NCBI RefSeq assembly: GCF_004116265.1
Contig: NZ_QOUX01000020.1
Coordinates: 1-64,000 of the forward strand
DNA from: Anaerobacillus alkaliphilus
GTDB lineage: Bacteria; Bacillota; Bacilli; Bacillales; Anaerobacillaceae
DNA length: 64,000 nucleotides
Direction of reading: 5' to 3'
Shown here: positions 62,693-64,000 of the stretch, piece after piece
Position numbering within the stretch: position 1 is the first letter of the stretch
Layout: every line of letters starts with the position of its first letter
Made by a program: the position numbers and the translations under genes
The notes under the pieces: generated by a model
The model's database searches: none
The model's input: the letters and a program-made list of their open reading frames with translations, nothing else
What the model was told of the DNA's origin: nothing

Positions 62693-62979
62693 GCTTATAG
62701 GTTGGAAAGTGCGTTTCGCTCATAAAGTGCCGAGTTTGGACTGTAAATAGTCTAGTTTGGCTCGTAAAGTCTTGATTTTGGACTGTAAACTGCTCAGTTT
62801 CGCTCATAAGTTAATTTTTGCAGTATATGCTGTACGCCTTGGAGGGTGGAACATGTGCTTTATATTGGAGAAAACCACGTTCCGCTAATAAACCAATGAT
62901 ACTCGACAATAAACAGTTTAAATCGGACAATAAAACATCAATTTCCACTCATAAAACCTTAGATTTGGACAATAAAAAA
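62693..62979. repeat. Two-block array with 21-bp period, inverted relative to 27782-28032
   Basis: Block B' has TTTGGACTGTAAA- or TTTCGCTCATAAA-type cores starting at 62714, 62735, 62756, 62777 and 62798. Block A' has GGACAATAAA- or CTCATAAA-type cores with AATAAA at 62887, 62908, 62929, 62950 and 62971. Every step is 21 bp. The cores are the reverse complements of those at 27782-28032 and the block order is also reversed. No gene is supported in 62506-63196; open frames across the array are by-products of the period. Confidence 0.9.
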
Positions 62980-63142
62980 ATTCCTAGTCTCCGGCGTGCG
63001 ATCCACATGGACAAAATAACAAAAGTCCACCTGAGCAAGACGTCTTTACCACTTAACTAATAAAACGCCTAAGTTAGACTAGATAAATCCCCAAAAAAGT
63101 TCAAACTTTCCCTCAGAGCCGAGCCCGCATCCCCTCAGAACA

Positions 63143-63188
63143 GACAAAAAAGCCCATGTCAGGAGCATCAATCGCCTGCATGGGCTCA
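63143..63188 (-). terminator. Terminator of the GH18 gene
   Basis: AGCCCATG and CATGGGCT, with AGG/CCT inside, form the stem. On the minus strand it runs into TTTTTTGTC. Confidence 0.75.
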
Positions 63189-63196
63189 AACTTTGA

Positions 63197-64000
63197 TTAT
63201 TTTAACTTTACCGAACGATTAATTACGGAAATTTTCTGGTCATCTAAGCTTCTCACAAGCCAGAACCCAACACCTTTTAGGTTATGACGCTTAGCCAAAC
63301 CGATAACATTTGGTATAGATGAATTTGTTTCATGAACCAAATTCACGCCAAGAACTAGCTTTTCTTTAGGAACTTCTTTTAATGTTAACTGTATGCCCGC
63401 ATCAATACTCTCAAGTGGCTCGGGACGCATGTGCCCAAATGGGTCACCTACTACACGCGGATGATAGTCATACGCCATTAAGAATACGAAATCAACGACG
63501 CGAGCTATCTTCCCATATTCATAACCACTAAACGCATTATTTGGCGGAACTAATGCTACGCTAAGCTTCAGACTATTCTTCTTAGCTTCTACTGATAATT
63601 TTTCAATGAATGCTGTAAATGCACGCTTTGTTGTATCATGATCAGCTCTGTTTCTAATACCCTCAAAATCTATCATAATTCCATCTAGACCTCTTGCTAC
63701 CGCTAGACTAACCATCTCGTTAATCGCACGTTGAGTTTTCGAAGCATCATGAACCAAAGTATTGATAATGTTATAATCTAACGCTGCCACCATTAAAAAC
63801 GCTTCGCCACCGACACTTTGACCTGAATAGATCAGATCAGCTGTTGATGCTAATGAATGATCAACTGGCCAATAGTAGTCTATTAGATTTCCAGCACTGT
63901 CACGTCTTGCTGTGATAAAGTTCCCATTGCGATCAATCGAAGCCCAGCCATAAGCAACACTATCAAACTTTGGAATATACTGACGACGTTCAAACGATCC
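63197..64000 (-). CDS. Glycoside hydrolase family 18 protein, 5' end outside the window
   Basis: The frame is open from the stop at 63197 to the window edge (267 residues visible). It is clearly longer than the ATG at 63793 would suggest: upstream codons read SVAYGWASIDRNGNFITAR, which fits a surface GH18 protein. The GH18 barrel motif is GLDGIMIDFEGI, with the acid Glu and the preceding Asp, and FLMAYDYHP is the later barrel strand. This is the YaaH/YdhD-like group, which acts on GlcNAc-containing glycans. Given the context an SLH or stalk domain may lie upstream. Confidence 0.88.
   Translation of the reverse strand, partial: GSFERRQYIPKFDSVAYGWASIDRNGNFITARRDSAGNLIDYYWPVDHSLASTADLIYSGQSVGGEAFLMVAALDYNIINTLVHDASKTQRAINEMVSLAVARGLDGIMIDFEGIRNRADHDTTKRAFTAFIEKLSVEAKKNSLKLSVALVPPNNAFSGYEYGKIARVVDFVFLMAYDYHPRVVGDPFGHMRPEPLESIDAGIQLTLKEVPKEKLVLGVNLVHETNSSIPNVIGLAKRHNLKGVGFWLVRSLDDQKISVINRSVKLK

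Noticed and set aside
62484-63060. Two open frames (minus 62484-62807 and plus 62818-63060) with heptad-like repeats
   Set aside because: Both translate the 21-bp arrays and neighbouring terminator; no start signal or protein-like composition.

Overview
The window comes from a low-GC Gram-positive, spore-forming, flagellated member of the Bacillaceae. The evidence is conserved Bacillus-type synteny (ywzB, ywmB, murA, spoIID, spoIIQ, spoIIID, mbl, flhO, flhP, fabZ), sporulation genes with candidate sigma-E and sigma-F promoters, and a flagellar pair with a sigma-D promoter. The NADH-dehydrogenase-like operon and the large S-layer/SLH plus stalk-domain surface locus resemble Anaerobacillus-like alkaliphilic bacilli; the genus is inference.

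Region 1 (1-10420): five and a third copies of a 52-bp tandem repeat, then the eleven-gene nuoABCDHIJKLMN operon. It encodes a complex I without the NuoEFG NADH-input module. A 163-bp repeat element with inverted ends sits between nuoK and nuoL.

Region 2 (10421-27780): house-keeping, wall-synthesis and sporulation genes (ywzB, ywmB, murA, spoIID, spoIIQ, spoIIID, mbl, flhO, flhP, fabZ), interrupted by accessory genes. These are a hemerythrin-like protein with no canonical start, an SRPBCC protein, a membrane-anchored FAD oxidoreductase, a class D sortase next to its probable LPQTG substrate, and two decayed genes (a DUF294-type nucleotidyltransferase and a NERD protein split by one amber codon).

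Region 3 (27781-64000): a roughly 36-kb cell-surface locus. It contains the major S-layer protein and two parallel families of secreted proteins. One family uses SLH domains to carry an amidase, NlpC/P60, subtilisin, phosphodiester glycosidase and glucosaminidase. The other uses copper-amine-oxidase-N-like 'stalk' domains to carry a D,D-carboxypeptidase, an L,D-transpeptidase, a CAP domain and a six-repeat protein. A GT39 glycosyltransferase, an SMR-type carrier and a polyprenyl-phosphate GT2 form a probable surface glycosylation set. An acyltransferase, a VanZ-like protein and a deacetylase lipoprotein complete the locus. Together these genes would build, cut, decorate and anchor the wall and S-layer.

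Between genes there is unusual repetitive DNA. The most striking is a family of arrays with a strict 21-bp period at 22293, 27782-28032 and 62693-62979; the last two have the same two-block structure in opposite orientation. There are also MITE-like inverted-repeat elements and a recurrent GGTGCCTGNCACC-type palindrome. I saw no tRNA, rRNA, CRISPR array or intact insertion sequence.
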